A DNA stretch of 40,072 bases from Betaproteobacteria bacterium (GCA_016868015.1 VGIF01000012.1:1-40072), one strand, 5' to 3'; counted from the stretch's first letter, positions 9,074-19,261 are shown. Notes: generated by a model from the sequence alone, not told the origin. Numbers and translations are program-made.

Positions 9074-11104
9074 ATGAACCCCTTACTGGATTTTTCCGGA
9101 CTGCCGCGTTTTGCGGATATCAACGTCGAACATGTCACACCCGCCGTCGACACGCTGCTGGCCGAATGCAAAGCGGTGATCGAACGCGTCGAAAGCGATG
9201 CAACGCCCGCGACCTGGCGCGATTTCATCGAACCGTTGGAAAACGCCAACGAGCGTTTGAGCCGCGCGTGGGGCCAAGTTGGGCATCTGAACGCGGTGAT
9301 GAATAGCCCGGAGCTGCGCGAGGTCTACAACGGCAATTTACCCAAGCTCACCGCGTATTTCACCGAGCTTGGGCAGAATGAAAAATTATTCAATAAAAAC
9401 AAATGGTTACGAAATTCCCCTGAATTTGCCACGCTAACCGTCGCGCAGCAAAAAATCATCGATAACGAGTTGCGCGATTTTCGGCTGGGCGGCGCGGAAT
9501 TGCCGGCGGATAAAAAAGCGCGCTTCAAAGCAATCAGCGAGGAGTTGTCGAAACTGTCTTCGCAATTTTCCGACAACGTGCTCGATGCCACCAACGCGTT
9601 CGCGCATTTCGTCGATGATGAAAAGGGTTTATCGGGCTTGCCCGATGATGTCAAACAAGCCGCGCGCGAAGCCGCGGAAAAAGATAGCAAGGCGGGCTGG
9701 AAATTCACGCTGCACGCGCCGTCCTACTTGCCGGTGATGCAATACGCCGACGACCGCCAATTTCGCGAGCTGATGTATCGCGCCTCCGCCACGCGCGCTT
9801 CGGAATTCGGCGACGCCAGACTCGACAACACGCCGCTGATCGCGCAAATCGTCAGGCTGCGCAAGGAACTGGCGGGCCTGCTCGATTTCGCCAATTACGC
9901 CGCGTATTCGCTGGAACCGAAAATGGCGGAAACGCCCAAGCAAGTGATCGATTTTTTGAACGAACTCGCGGCGCGCGCCAAGCCTTACGCCGAGCGGGAT
10001 TTGCAAGAACTCAAGGATTTCGCGCGCAGCGAGCTAGGCATGAATCAGCTCGAAGCCTGGGACTACGCCTACGTTTCGGAAAAACTGCGCGTGTCGCGCT
10101 ACGCGTTCTCCGAGCAAGAGGTAAAGCAATATCTGCCCGAAACCACCGTGGTGCCGGGCATGTTCAAACTCATCGAAACGCTTTATGGCTTGACCATCGC
10201 GCCGGCGGAAGCGCCGACCTGGCACCCCGACGTGCGCTTTTACGCGATACGCGACAAAGCCGGCAAACTGATCGGCGAGTTTTATCTCGATCTTTACGCA
10301 CGCGGCACCAAACGCGGCGGCGCGTGGATGGATGATGCGATTACGCGGCGGCGTTTAGCCAGCGGCGTGCAGGTGCCGGTGGCGTACTTGAACTGCAATT
10401 TCTCGGCGCCGGTGGGCGGACAGCCCGCGCTCTTTACCCATGACGAAGTGATCACGCTGTATCACGAGTTCGGCCATGGCCTGCATCATTTGTTGACCGA
10501 AGTGGATTACCTCGGCGTGTCGGGCATCCACGGTGTCGAGTGGGACGCGGTGGAACTGCCCAGCCAGTTCATGGAAAACTTTTGCTGGGAGTGGGACGTG
10601 CTGCGGCCGATGACGCGTCACGCGCAAACCGGCAAGCCGCTGCCCAAAACGCTCTTCGACAAAATGCTCGCCGCGAAAAATTTCCAAAGCGGCATGCAAA
10701 TGGTGCGACAGATCGAGTTTTCGCTGTTCGATCTGGAATTACATTCGAGCTTTGATCCCAATGGCACAAGCACCGCGCTCGATCTCATTCATGACGTGCG
10801 CCGGCGCGTGGCGGTAGTGTTCCCGCCCGACTACAACCGCTTTGCCAACAGCTTCACCCACATTTTCTCTGGCGGTTATGCCGCGGGTTACTACAGCTAC
10901 AAGTGGGCGGAAGTGCTCTCCGCCGATGCGTTTAGCCTGTTCGAGGAACAAGGCGTGCTCGACCCCGCGGTGGGCCAGCGCTTTCGCAGCGAAATTCTCG
11001 CCATGGGCGGCAGCCGGCCGGCGATGGATTCGTTCAAGGCGTTTCGCGGGCGCGAGCCCGAGATTGATGCCTTGCTCCGTCACAACGGCATGGTGGCCGC
11101 GTGA
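9074..11104 (+). CDS. prlC: Oligopeptidase A (M3 metallopeptidase)
   Basis: Cytosolic zinc peptidase that degrades short peptides, including cleaved signal peptides. It is 676 aa, the usual size (680 in E. coli). The zinc motif HEFGH is at residues 464-468 (LYHEFGHGLHHLL), followed by the glutamate-bearing GVEWDAVELPSQFMENFCWE. The C-terminal signature FSGGYAAGYYSYKWAEVLSADAF is present. Residues about 103-114 are encoded by an unusually AT-rich segment resembling the dispersed repeat, with no evident change in length relative to the family. Confidence 0.95.
   Translation: MNPLLDFSGLPRFADINVEHVTPAVDTLLAECKAVIERVESDATPATWRDFIEPLENANERLSRAWGQVGHLNAVMNSPELREVYNGNLPKLTAYFTELGQNEKLFNKNKWLRNSPEFATLTVAQQKIIDNELRDFRLGGAELPADKKARFKAISEELSKLSSQFSDNVLDATNAFAHFVDDEKGLSGLPDDVKQAAREAAEKDSKAGWKFTLHAPSYLPVMQYADDRQFRELMYRASATRASEFGDARLDNTPLIAQIVRLRKELAGLLDFANYAAYSLEPKMAETPKQVIDFLNELAARAKPYAERDLQELKDFARSELGMNQLEAWDYAYVSEKLRVSRYAFSEQEVKQYLPETTVVPGMFKLIETLYGLTIAPAEAPTWHPDVRFYAIRDKAGKLIGEFYLDLYARGTKRGGAWMDDAITRRRLASGVQVPVAYLNCNFSAPVGGQPALFTHDEVITLYHEFGHGLHHLLTEVDYLGVSGIHGVEWDAVELPSQFMENFCWEWDVLRPMTRHAQTGKPLPKTLFDKMLAAKNFQSGMQMVRQIEFSLFDLELHSSFDPNGTSTALDLIHDVRRRVAVVFPPDYNRFANSFTHIFSGGYAAGYYSYKWAEVLSADAFSLFEEQGVLDPAVGQRFRSEILAMGGSRPAMDSFKAFRGREPEIDALLRHNGMVAA
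9381..9416 (-). repeat. Possible degenerate AT-rich repeat inside prlC
   Basis: The plus strand reads AAAAATTATTCAATAAAAAC and then AAATGGTTACGAAATT. This can be laid beside intergenic copy 11 (AAAAATATTCAATTAAATC, then AAATACTTACGTAATT) with only scattered mismatches. The stretch is strongly AT-rich within a GC-rich gene. It may be a decayed copy or a coincidence. Confidence 0.4.
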
Positions 11105-11151
11105 CGCAATGGTAAGCTTGCAGCCGTTTACGACGCGCGGGGAATGACATC

Positions 11152-11694
11152 ATGAAATGCAGCCTGCTGGTATGCGTTTTTTGTATTGTGGCGAGCGGCG
11201 CCTACGCCGCCCAGCTTTACCGCTGGGTCGACAAAAACGGCAACGTCGAATGGCGCGACACACCGCCGCCCAGCAGCGTGCCGGCGAAAGCGATTGAACA
11301 ACGCCGGGTGGGCGGTAATGTCATCGGCACCAGCGAGTTGCCGTACGCAACACAGTTGGCCGTTAAAAATCATCCGGTGGCGTTGTGGAACGCCGATTGC
11401 GGCCCGCCGTGCACCAGCGCGCGCAATCACCTGAACCGGCGCGGCATCCCCCACACCGAAAAAACACCGCAGTCCGACGCCGAAGGCTTCAAAAAAGTAT
11501 CACCGGCATCCGAAGTGCCGATCCTGTTTGTCGACCGGCAACAGATCAAGGGCTATCAAGAAGCCGCGTGGGACGATACGCTCGATGCCGCGGGTTATCC
11601 GCGCACGGCGGCCGCCCTCAAACCCAAGCCCGCCGCCGTGCCCGCGGCGCCCCCCCAAACCCGCCACAGAAGCCGCGAAAGCGCCCGCGGATAA
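11152..11694 (+). CDS. Periplasmic DUF4124 / glutaredoxin-like protein
   Basis: Exported protein with a signal peptide ending near SGAYA. A DUF4124 module follows (LYRWVDKNGNVEWRDTPPP), then a glutaredoxin-like domain with the redox pair in NADCGPPCTSARNHL and the cis-proline region EVPILFVD. This suggests a periplasmic thiol-disulfide role, but no partner is evident. The 180-aa frame ends in an Arg-rich tail after a run of seven C at 11650-11656. With one C fewer, translation would continue in a Pro/Ala-rich tail ending PAPPGAK at 11725. The annotated end may therefore be a frameshift, either real or an assembly error. Confidence 0.8.
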   Translation: MKCSLLVCVFCIVASGAYAAQLYRWVDKNGNVEWRDTPPPSSVPAKAIEQRRVGGNVIGTSELPYATQLAVKNHPVALWNADCGPPCTSARNHLNRRGIPHTEKTPQSDAEGFKKVSPASEVPILFVDRQQIKGYQEAAWDDTLDAAGYPRTAAALKPKPAAVPAAPPQTRHRSRESARG

Positions 11695-11741
11695 CGCGGC
11701 ACCGGCGCCGCCCGGCGCTAAATAGCGCTGCAGCAGCCCCA

Positions 11742-11772
11742 AGAAAATATTAAATAAAATCAAGTACTTATG
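11742..11772 (-). repeat. AT-rich dispersed repeat, copy 3
   Basis: The plus strand reads AAAATATTAAATAAAATC then AAGTACTTATG. The final ATG is the start codon of xth, so the element forms the whole immediate leader of that gene. Confidence 0.85.
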
Positions 11773-12534
11773 CGCATTGCCACATGGAACGTCAATTCGC
11801 TCAAGGTGCGCTTGCCGCATGTCGCCGATTGGCTCGCCCAGCATCAGCCCGACGTGCTGTGTCTGCAGGAAACCAAAACCGAGGACGACAAGTTTCCGCT
11901 CGATGCGATCAAGGCCACCGGCTATCAAGCGGTCTACAGCGGGCAAAAAACCTATAACGGCGTGGCGCTATTGTCGCGCGCGGCGCCCGCCGAGGTGCAA
12001 GCGGGCATCCCCGGTTTTGCCGACGAACAAAAACGCGTGCTCGCCGCGACCTACGGCGATGTGCGCGTGGTTTGTGTTTACATTCCCAACGGCGAATCGG
12101 TCGAAAGCGAAAAATATCAATACAAACTGAAATGGCTCAGCGCGTTGACCGAGTGGTTGCGCGGCGAACTCAAAAAATATCCCAAGCTCGCGCTGCTCGG
12201 CGATTACAACATCGCGCCCGACGAGCGCGACGTGTGGGACGCCAAGGAATGGGCGGGCAAGGTGCTGTTCAGCGCGCCCGAACACGCGGCGTTTAACGGC
12301 TTGACCGCGCTGGGCTTGAAGGACAGCTTCCGTATGTTCGAGCAGCCGGAGCGCTCCTTCACCTGGTGGGATTACCGCATGAACGCGTTTCGACGCAAAT
12401 TGGGCCTGCGCATCGATCATATTTTGCTCTCGGAGCCGCTCGCGCAAGGCTGCACGGCGTGCGCGGTTGACATCGAGCCGCGCAAACTCGAACGGCCGTC
12501 GGATCACGCGCCGGTGTTTGCGGATTTGCGCTAA
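11770..12534 (+). CDS. xth: Exodeoxyribonuclease III
   Basis: AP endonuclease and 3'-5' exonuclease of the EEP superfamily, 254 aa, acting in base excision repair. Motifs: MRIATWNVNSLKVRL, CLQETKTED with the metal-binding Glu34, the catalytic GDYNIAP, TWWDYR, RIDHILLS and the closing SDHAPV. The ATG at 11770 is the family start (MRIATWNVNS) and lies at the end of an AT-rich repeat copy. There is no convincing Shine-Dalgarno sequence, because the bases before the ATG are repeat sequence. Confidence 0.95.
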   Translation: MRIATWNVNSLKVRLPHVADWLAQHQPDVLCLQETKTEDDKFPLDAIKATGYQAVYSGQKTYNGVALLSRAAPAEVQAGIPGFADEQKRVLAATYGDVRVVCVYIPNGESVESEKYQYKLKWLSALTEWLRGELKKYPKLALLGDYNIAPDERDVWDAKEWAGKVLFSAPEHAAFNGLTALGLKDSFRMFEQPERSFTWWDYRMNAFRRKLGLRIDHILLSEPLAQGCTACAVDIEPRKLERPSDHAPVFADLR

Positions 12535-12739
12535 GCACACCTACCACATCAGCCGTTCGTGCGCAGCCCGTCGAAGCACGAACACCTGTTCCGTCGAAAC
12601 TTTCATCACCGCGTGATAGTCAACACCGTTTCCCTCACCCCCGCCCCTCTCCCACCGGGAGAGGGACAGAGGGGAGGGAGAAAGTCATCGTCCGTACAAG
12701 TGTCACAACGTTAGGAAGTCCTCAATAGTTGTCAGTACT
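12535..12739. other. Intergenic spacer with small inverted repeats
   Basis: Convergent spacer between xth and the 2-hydroxyacid dehydrogenase. It holds a perfect nine-base hairpin (arms CCCTCTCCC 12645-12653 and GGGAGAGGG 12657-12665) without a T-run. It also holds a GTTCGTGC...GTCGAAGCACGAAC hairpin near 12555-12585, which resembles the GCTGAGCCTGTCGAAGC repeat seen at 23.7 kb. No gene was seen. Confidence 0.6.
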
Positions 12740-13774
12740 TCACGCCCCTTCGCGCTGCGGCACACCCTGCGCCTGCCCCGTCGCAAAAAAGCGTTTGATG
12801 TTCGCCAGCACCGCCGGCATATCCACCTCCCACGAGCGGTACGAGCCGCCGCCGATATGGGGCGTGAGCACGACATTAGGCAGGGTACGCAGCGGGCTTT
12901 GCGACGGCAGCGGTTCGGTGCGATAAACATCCAGCCCCGCCATAGCGATTTGTTTGCGCTCAAGCGCCGCGGCCAACGCCGCTTCATCGACCAAGCCGCC
13001 GCGGCCGATGTTGATCAGCGCGGCGCCCGGTTTCATGCGCGCGAGCGCCGCTTGATCGATCAGGCTGTCGGTCTCGCGCGTGTGCGGCACCACCAGCACC
13101 ACATAATCGGCACTCGCCAGCAACGCGTCAAACGGCAAATATTGCATGCCCATCGCGGCCTCGGTGGCGGCATCGTGTTGCGTGCGCTGGTAATAGACGA
13201 TATTCATGCCGAACGCGCGACAGCGCTTGGCGATTTCCATGCCGATGTCGCCCATGCCGACGATGCCGGCGGTGGCCTGATAGAGTTCGCCGATGCCTTC
13301 GATGCGCGGCCAGTTGGCGAGGTAGTGGCCTTGTGAGGTCGGCGTGGGCTGCAAATCCATGGCTTGATAGGCGGCACTCGCCACCGCGTGGTGCGCCGCG
13401 ATCAACCTTCGCGAGCAGGCGAGGATCAGCGCCAGCGCGTGTTCGGCGACGGTGACGTTGCGCATCAACGGCAGCGTCGCCACCGGGATGCCGCGCCGCG
13501 CGGCCGCCGCGACATCGATGTTGCGGCAATTCAAGCCGTGTTTTTGGATGAACTTGAGCGCGCGCGCGGCTTTGATCACCGCGCCACTTAATGGCGCCTG
13601 GTAACACAGCGCCGCATCGGCTTCGCGCGCGAGCGCGATCAGCTCGGCCTCAGCGTCACCCTCGGGCATGAGAATGCAAAACTCATCGTGCGCGCGCCCT
13701 TCGCGCAAGTGAAACGCAAAGCGCGACGCCGTATTGTCAGTGACCAGCAGCCGTATCGGCGCGCCGTCCGTCAC
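12740..13774 (-). CDS. D-isomer-specific 2-hydroxyacid dehydrogenase
   Basis: NAD(P)-dependent oxidoreductase of the D-2-hydroxyacid dehydrogenase family, 344 aa, substrate not predictable. The Rossmann loop is GIVGMGDIGMEIAKR. The substrate-binding arginine region is INIGRGGLVDEAAL, followed by the acid GLDVYRTEPLP and the catalytic histidine in LTPHIGGGS. It starts with GTG (MTDGAPIRLL). It lies 22 bases downstream of the cupin gene on the same strand, so the two probably form one transcription unit. Confidence 0.88.
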   Translation of the reverse strand: MTDGAPIRLLVTDNTASRFAFHLREGRAHDEFCILMPEGDAEAELIALAREADAALCYQAPLSGAVIKAARALKFIQKHGLNCRNIDVAAAARRGIPVATLPLMRNVTVAEHALALILACSRRLIAAHHAVASAAYQAMDLQPTPTSQGHYLANWPRIEGIGELYQATAGIVGMGDIGMEIAKRCRAFGMNIVYYQRTQHDAATEAAMGMQYLPFDALLASADYVVLVVPHTRETDSLIDQAALARMKPGAALINIGRGGLVDEAALAAALERKQIAMAGLDVYRTEPLPSQSPLRTLPNVVLTPHIGGGSYRSWEVDMPAVLANIKRFFATGQAQGVPQREGA

Positions 13775-13796
13775 GCGCTAAACACCTGCGACACGA

Positions 13797-14213
13797 TCAA
13801 AGCGGCGTGCGCTTGGGCGGCGGCACGCCGACCACCGCGATGCGTATGGTCTCGGCGCCGTTGTTGAGCAACTGGTGCTCCACCACGTCGGGCGGCATGT
13901 GGATGGTGTCGCCGGGGCCAACTTGCTGCTCGCGCGTTTCGCCGCGCTCGTTTTTCCATTGGATCACGCCGTGCCCGCTGATCACAAAATAAATTTCCTC
14001 GAAGTTCGCCGGGTATGCGACCTCGTGCGTCTCGGTTTTGTATTTCGTGTGGCGATGCCAATGGTGCGGGCTAAAGCCGGGGCTAATTTCGTCGATGTTG
14101 AAAAAAAACTGGTCGGTGGCGATGATGCGTTTGACCTGCCCCGCCTCCTGGCCGAAGCCACGGATATTCTGCGGCGCGACGTCCTGCGCCTTGACGATGT
14201 TGAGTTCTGCCAT
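13797..14213 (-). CDS. Cupin-domain protein
   Basis: Small single-domain cupin, 138 aa. A metal-binding motif is visible as PHHWHRHT...E, with the second cupin motif around GPGDTIHMPPDVVEHQL. Such proteins are sugar isomerases, dioxygenases or ligand-binding regulators, and the sequence alone does not decide which. It is followed at 22 bases by a 2-hydroxyacid dehydrogenase, which suggests a shared small-molecule pathway. Confidence 0.8.
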   Translation of the reverse strand: MAELNIVKAQDVAPQNIRGFGQEAGQVKRIIATDQFFFNIDEISPGFSPHHWHRHTKYKTETHEVAYPANFEEIYFVISGHGVIQWKNERGETREQQVGPGDTIHMPPDVVEHQLLNNGAETIRIAVVGVPPPKRTPL

Positions 14214-14222
14214 GGTGTTGTC

Positions 14223-14253
14223 CTCGCGTCGTCCTGAATCAGTCAGACGCGAG
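14223..14253. promoter_or_regulatory. Inverted repeat between ntrC and the cupin gene
   Basis: Perfect eight-base arms CTCGCGTC (14223-14230) and GACGCGAG (14246-14253) separated by 15 bases, ending ten bases before the cupin start. It could be an operator or an mRNA hairpin after ntrC. There is no T-run to support a terminator. Confidence 0.4.
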
Positions 14254-14277
14254 TACAGTGCCTTTTCACACCGCTTG

Positions 14278-15717
<1,440 letters not shown>

Positions 15718-15828
15718 GGGCGCCCTTTGCACAAAGCCGGCGGAAAAATGTTGGTAGCGCGGGTTATCGATCGCGGGATACATAAAATGACTCCTTGTCC
15801 GATACGGGACGGGGTCTCCTCGGTAAAT

Positions 15829-15859
15829 CGTAAGTATTTGATTTTATTCATTATTTTGT
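15829..15859 (+). repeat. AT-rich dispersed repeat, copy 4
   Basis: The copy reads TAAGTATTTGATTTTATT then CATTATTTTGT. It lies between ntrB and ntrC, in the 150-base gap of what is normally a tight operon, and is oriented against the genes. Confidence 0.9.
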
Positions 15860-15867
15860 TGCGCCTC

Positions 15868-16956
15868 TTAAGCCGCTGCTGGCGCCACGCTGTCGGCCAC
15901 CGGCAGCAGCACGGTAAAGCAGGTGTGTCCCGGTGCGCTCTCGAAGGTGAGTGTGCCGTTGTGTTGACTGACAAAATTTTGCGCGATGGTCAGCCCCAAA
16001 CCGCTGCCATTGTCGCGGCCCGACACCAGCGGATAAAACACCCGCTCGGCGATATCCGGCGGCACGCCGGGGCCGTTGTCGATGACGCCGATCTCGATGG
16101 CGTGGCGATAGCGCTTGCGCGCCAGCACCACCTGCCGCGCCGCGCGTGTTTTAAAGATGATGCGGGCGTCGGGCGTGGCCGCTTCGGTCAGCGCCTGTGC
16201 GGCGTTGCGCGCGATGTTGAGCACGGCCTGGATCAACTGCTCTTGATCGCCGTAGATGTGCGGCAAGCTCACGTCGTAATCGCGCTCTATGACAACGGCT
16301 TTTTGATATTCAGCCAGCAACACGCTGCGCACGCGCTCCAGCACTTCGTGGATGTTCACGTGCGCGGGGCGCGCCATGCGGTGCGGCGCGAGCAGGCGGT
16401 TCATCAGCGCTTGCAGGCGATCGGCCTCTTTCATGATCACCTGCGTGTATTCGTGCAGATCCGGCTTGTCGAGTTCGTGGTCCAACAGCTGCGCCGCGCC
16501 GCGGATGCCGCCCAGCGGATTTTTGATTTCATGCGCGAGGTTGCGCATCAGCTCGCGGTTGGCTTCGGATTGGTCGTGCACGCGCTCCTCGCGCGCGATG
16601 CGCAGTTGCTGCTCGATCGGGCGGCACTCGATCAAACAGCCGTCCACATCAAAAAGGCTGCTGCGCTCGATCGGCGTCACCGTGCAGTTAAAATGCATGC
16701 GCGGGCGGCCGGCCACCGCGAACGCCAAATCGTGCTCGGAAAAGCTGCAGTTGTTCTTGCGCGCGTAGTTAAGCGCCGCCGCCAGCAAATCGTGATCGGC
16801 GAATACTGCGGCGACGCGCTGCCCCGCCACGTTGGAGTTGGCGAGTTCGAGCAGATTTTCGGCGGCGGGATTCATATGGCGCAACACATCGTGGTTATCC
16901 ACGACGATCACTGCGGTCGCCAGCAAATCCAGTCCTGCTAATGCAGCGGGCGTCAT
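15868..16956 (-). CDS. ntrB: Nitrogen regulation sensor kinase NtrB
   Basis: Cytosolic two-component kinase/phosphatase, 362 aa, with no membrane span. It has an N-terminal PAS domain (residues about 1-115), a phospho-acceptor H-box with His142 in NLAHEIKNPLGGIRGAAQLL, the N-box QAVLNIARNAAQAL, and ATP-lid motifs DNGPGVPPDIAERVFYPLVS and GSGLGLTIAQN. It is the partner of NtrC and is controlled by PII proteins. ntrC follows 150 bases downstream, with a repeat copy in the gap. Confidence 0.95.
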   Translation of the reverse strand: MTPAALAGLDLLATAVIVVDNHDVLRHMNPAAENLLELANSNVAGQRVAAVFADHDLLAAALNYARKNNCSFSEHDLAFAVAGRPRMHFNCTVTPIERSSLFDVDGCLIECRPIEQQLRIAREERVHDQSEANRELMRNLAHEIKNPLGGIRGAAQLLDHELDKPDLHEYTQVIMKEADRLQALMNRLLAPHRMARPAHVNIHEVLERVRSVLLAEYQKAVVIERDYDVSLPHIYGDQEQLIQAVLNIARNAAQALTEAATPDARIIFKTRAARQVVLARKRYRHAIEIGVIDNGPGVPPDIAERVFYPLVSGRDNGSGLGLTIAQNFVSQHNGTLTFESAPGHTCFTVLLPVADSVAPAAA

Positions 16957-17059
16957 GGCATCAACTTTCCTGCCATGATAGCTAGCAAGAAGCAGGCCAG
17001 CTTGGGCTGGCGGTGCGGATTATTTTTAAAACTGCGGGCGCGCCGGACGGCGCCCGCGA

Positions 17060-17563
17060 CTACCGAAGATTGTTCAACTCGCGCTTCAGATTGGCGATGT
17101 TTTCTTCGTGGATCTTGACCTTGCGTTGGTAGGGCTCGATGCGCTCCAGCACGCGCTGGTAATTGCGCTCGCTGCCGGTACGGGTGTTTTCCTGTTCGGC
17201 CAGGTCGCGGCGCGCTTCCTGCAGCGATTTCTCCTCGTTCACCAGCTCGGTTTCCAAAATTCGCCGGCGATCGGTATCGCGCTGCGCTTGGGTTTGCGGT
17301 GAAACTTTGGGAAAGCCGCCCGGCGCGGCCGAGGGTGCCGGCTTGGCATCGCCCACGCGCGGCGCCGGCGCAGCGGCCGCCGGCTTGGGCGGCGCGGAAA
17401 TCACATTTGGTGTGACGGTAATCTGCGTGCAGTTTTTTTGCTTGGCTTCGACACGGTCGCTGGTGAACAGCACGTCGCCGTGCGGGCTGATACATTTGAA
17501 AATATCGGCGTGCGCCACGCCCGTTACCGCGCCCAACAGCAACACCGCCATCAATTGCCGCAT
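17060..17563 (-). CDS. Exported DUF4124 coiled-coil protein
   Basis: Short periplasmic protein, 167 aa from ATG 17563, which has GGAG upstream and begins a clear signal peptide (MRQLMAVLLLGAVTGVAHA). A longer frame to 17635 adds residues with no signal-like character. The DUF4124 segment is DIFKCISPHGDVLFTSD. A Pro/Ala linker follows, then a long charged coiled coil from about residue 95. Its function is unknown. Genes of this type sit between glnA and ntrB in many betaproteobacteria. Confidence 0.8.
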   Translation of the reverse strand: MRQLMAVLLLGAVTGVAHADIFKCISPHGDVLFTSDRVEAKQKNCTQITVTPNVISAPPKPAAAAPAPRVGDAKPAPSAAPGGFPKVSPQTQAQRDTDRRRILETELVNEEKSLQEARRDLAEQENTRTGSERNYQRVLERIEPYQRKVKIHEENIANLKRELNNLR

Positions 17564-17643
17564 CGACAACTCCAGTAATCCGTGAATGGTGCAAATAACG
17601 TCGCATACTGTAGGAGGTTGACCATGGCCCAGCAAGCTCGCGC

Positions 17644-17674
17644 CTTAAGTATCTGATTTTATTGATATATTATA
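17644..17674 (+). repeat. AT-rich dispersed repeat, copy 5
   Basis: The copy reads TTAAGTATCTGATTTTATT then GATATATTATA. It lies between glnA and the DUF4124 gene, about 80 bases upstream of the latter's start. Confidence 0.85.
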
Positions 17675-17709
17675 ATAGCACTGTTTTGGTGCGTCAAGCT
17701 TTGTTAAAA

Positions 17710-17840
17710 GCTTCACCGCAGAGACGCCGAGGTACGCAGAGAAACGCCTAAAGAAAAACGGCGACTTCCTTTTGAAAATCGCCGTTTTTGATACTGTTCT
17801 CTGCGGTACCTCTGCGCCTTTGCGCCTCCGCGGTGAGAAG
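17710..17840. repeat. MITE-like inverted repeat with internal terminator hairpin
   Basis: Long imperfect inverted repeat just after glnA. The left arm (17710-17741) is CTTCACCGCAGAGACGCC... and the right arm (17798-17840) is TCTCTGCGG...CCGCGGTGAGAAG. Such CACCGCAGAG elements are common non-coding repeats in proteobacteria. The centre holds a separate perfect hairpin, annotated on its own. Confidence 0.75.
17754..17789 (-). terminator. Bidirectional terminator-type hairpin after glnA
   Basis: Perfect 11-base arms AAAAACGGCGA (17754-17764) and TCGCCGTTTTT (17779-17789) with a 14-base loop. The A/T ends make it terminator-like on both strands. It would stop glnA transcription before the DUF4124-ntrBC genes. 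Confidence 0.6.
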
Positions 17841-17848
17841 TTAAGCGC

Positions 17849-19261
17849 TTACAACGAGTAGTACATCTGAAACTCGATCGGATGCGTGGTCATGCGGAAC
17901 GCCGTGACTTCTTCCATCTTCAGCGCGATGTAGGCATCGATCATGTCGTTGGAGAACACGCCGCCGCGCGTCAAAAACTCGCGATCTTTGTCCAGATACT
18001 CCAGCGCCATGTCGAGCGACGAGCACACGTTCGGCACTTTTTTCGCTTCTTCGGGCGGCAGATCGTAGAGATTTTTGTCGATCGGATCGCCGGGGTGAAT
18101 CTTGTTTTGCACACCATCGAGGCCCGCCATCATCATCGCGGTGAACGCGAGATACGGGTTCGCGGTCGGGTCGGGGAAGCGCACTTCGATGCGGCGCGCT
18201 TTGGGGCTTTGCACGAACGGAATACGAATCGACGCCGAGCGGTTGCGCGCGGAGTACGCCAGATTGATCGGCGCTTCAAAACCGGGCACCAGGCGCTTGT
18301 AGGAGTTGGTGCCGGGGTTGGTAATCGCGTTTAGCGCGCGGGCGTGCTTGATAATGCCGCCGATGTAAAACAACGCGAATTCCGACAAGCCCGCATAGCC
18401 GTTACCGGAGAACAGGTTTTGCCCGCCCTTCCAAATCGATTGGTGCACGTGCATGCCGGAGCCGTTGTCGCCCACCACCGGCTTGGGCATGAACGTCGCG
18501 GTTTTGCCATAGGAGTGCGCGACGTTGTGCACGGTGTATTTCAAAATTTGCAGCCAGTCGGCGCGTTTGACCAAGCTGCTGAACAAGGTGCCGATTTCGC
18601 ATTGGCCGGGCGCCGCCACTTCGTGGTGATGCACTTCCACCGGCACGCCTTGCTCTTCCAACGCCAGGCACATCGCCGAGCGAATATCTTGCAGCGAATC
18701 CACCGGCGGAACCGGGAAATAGCCCCCCTTCACCGCGGGCCGATGGCCCATGTTGCCGCCCTCGAATTCTTCACCGGAAGACCACGGCGCTTCGGAGGTC
18801 TTGATCTTCACGCCGCAGCCGGACATGTCGACATTCCACGTCACCGAATCGAACACGAAAAATTCGGGTTCCGGGCCAAAGTAGGCGGTGTCGCCCAAGC
18901 CACTCGATTTCAAATACGCTTCGCCGCGCTTAGCTAGCGAACGCGGATCGCGGTCGTAGCCTTTGCCATCCGACGGCTCCACCACGTCGCAAGTGATAAT
19001 CAGCGTCGGCTCATCGGTAAACGGGTCCATGCGCGCTGAATCCGCGTCCGGCATCAGCAACATGTCCGAGGCCTGAATACCCTTCCAACCGGCGATCGAC
19101 GAGCCGTCAAATGCGTGGCCATCGGTGAATTTATCCGCGCCGAACATCTTGGTCGGCACGGAAACATGCTGCTCCTTGCCGCGCGTGTCCGTGAAGCGCA
19201 AATCCACGAACTTAACCTCGTTATCCTTGATTGATTTCATTACATCGGCGGCGTTAGCCAT
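17849..19261 (-). CDS. glnA: Glutamine synthetase, type I
   Basis: ATP-dependent ligation of ammonia to glutamate, the centre of nitrogen assimilation. It forms a cytosolic dodecamer. It is 470 aa from ATG 19261 ([15 protein letters not shown]), with AGAGAGGA upstream; the E. coli enzyme is 469 aa. Motifs: [12 protein letters not shown], the ATP-binding region [24 protein letters not shown] and [16 protein letters not shown]. The adenylylation tyrosine is Tyr399 in NLYDLPPEE, so GlnE control is expected. Expression is probably driven by the sigma-54 promoter and NtrC boxes upstream. Confidence 0.97.
   Translation of the reverse strand: MANAADVMKSIKDNEVKFVDLRFTDTRGKEQHVSVPTKMFGADKFTDGHAFDGSSIAGWKGIQASDMLLMPDADSARMDPFTDEPTLIITCDVVEPSDGKGYDRDPRSLAKRGEAYLKSSGLGDTAYFGPEPEFFVFDSVTWNVDMSGCGVKIKTSEAPWSSGEEFEGGNMGHRPAVKGGYFPVPPVDSLQDIRSAMCLALEEQGVPVEVHHHEVAAPGQCEIGTLFSSLVKRADWLQILKYTVHNVAHSYGKTATFMPKPVVGDNGSGMHVHQSIWKGGQNLFSGNGYAGLSEFALFYIGGIIKHARALNAITNPGTNSYKRLVPGFEAPINLAYSARNRSASIRIPFVQSPKARRIEVRFPDPTANPYLAFTAMMMAGLDGVQNKIHPGDPIDKNLYDLPPEEAKKVPNVCSSLDMALEYLDKDREFLTRGGVFSNDMIDAYIALKMEEVTAFRMTTHPIEFQMYYSL

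Noticed and set aside
12645-12665. CCCTCTCCC hairpin as a terminator for xth
   Set aside because: The stem is strong but has no T-run on either side. It looks like a common extragenic repeat rather than a rho-independent terminator.
15727-16941. 404-codon open frame antisense to ntrB
   Set aside because: It covers the exact extent of the clear ntrB gene and shows only His/Arg-rich antisense composition.
17644-17674. TATTATAAT in repeat copy 5 as a promoter
   Set aside because: It reads on the plus strand, away from the flanking minus-strand genes, and is explained by the AT-rich tail of the repeat.
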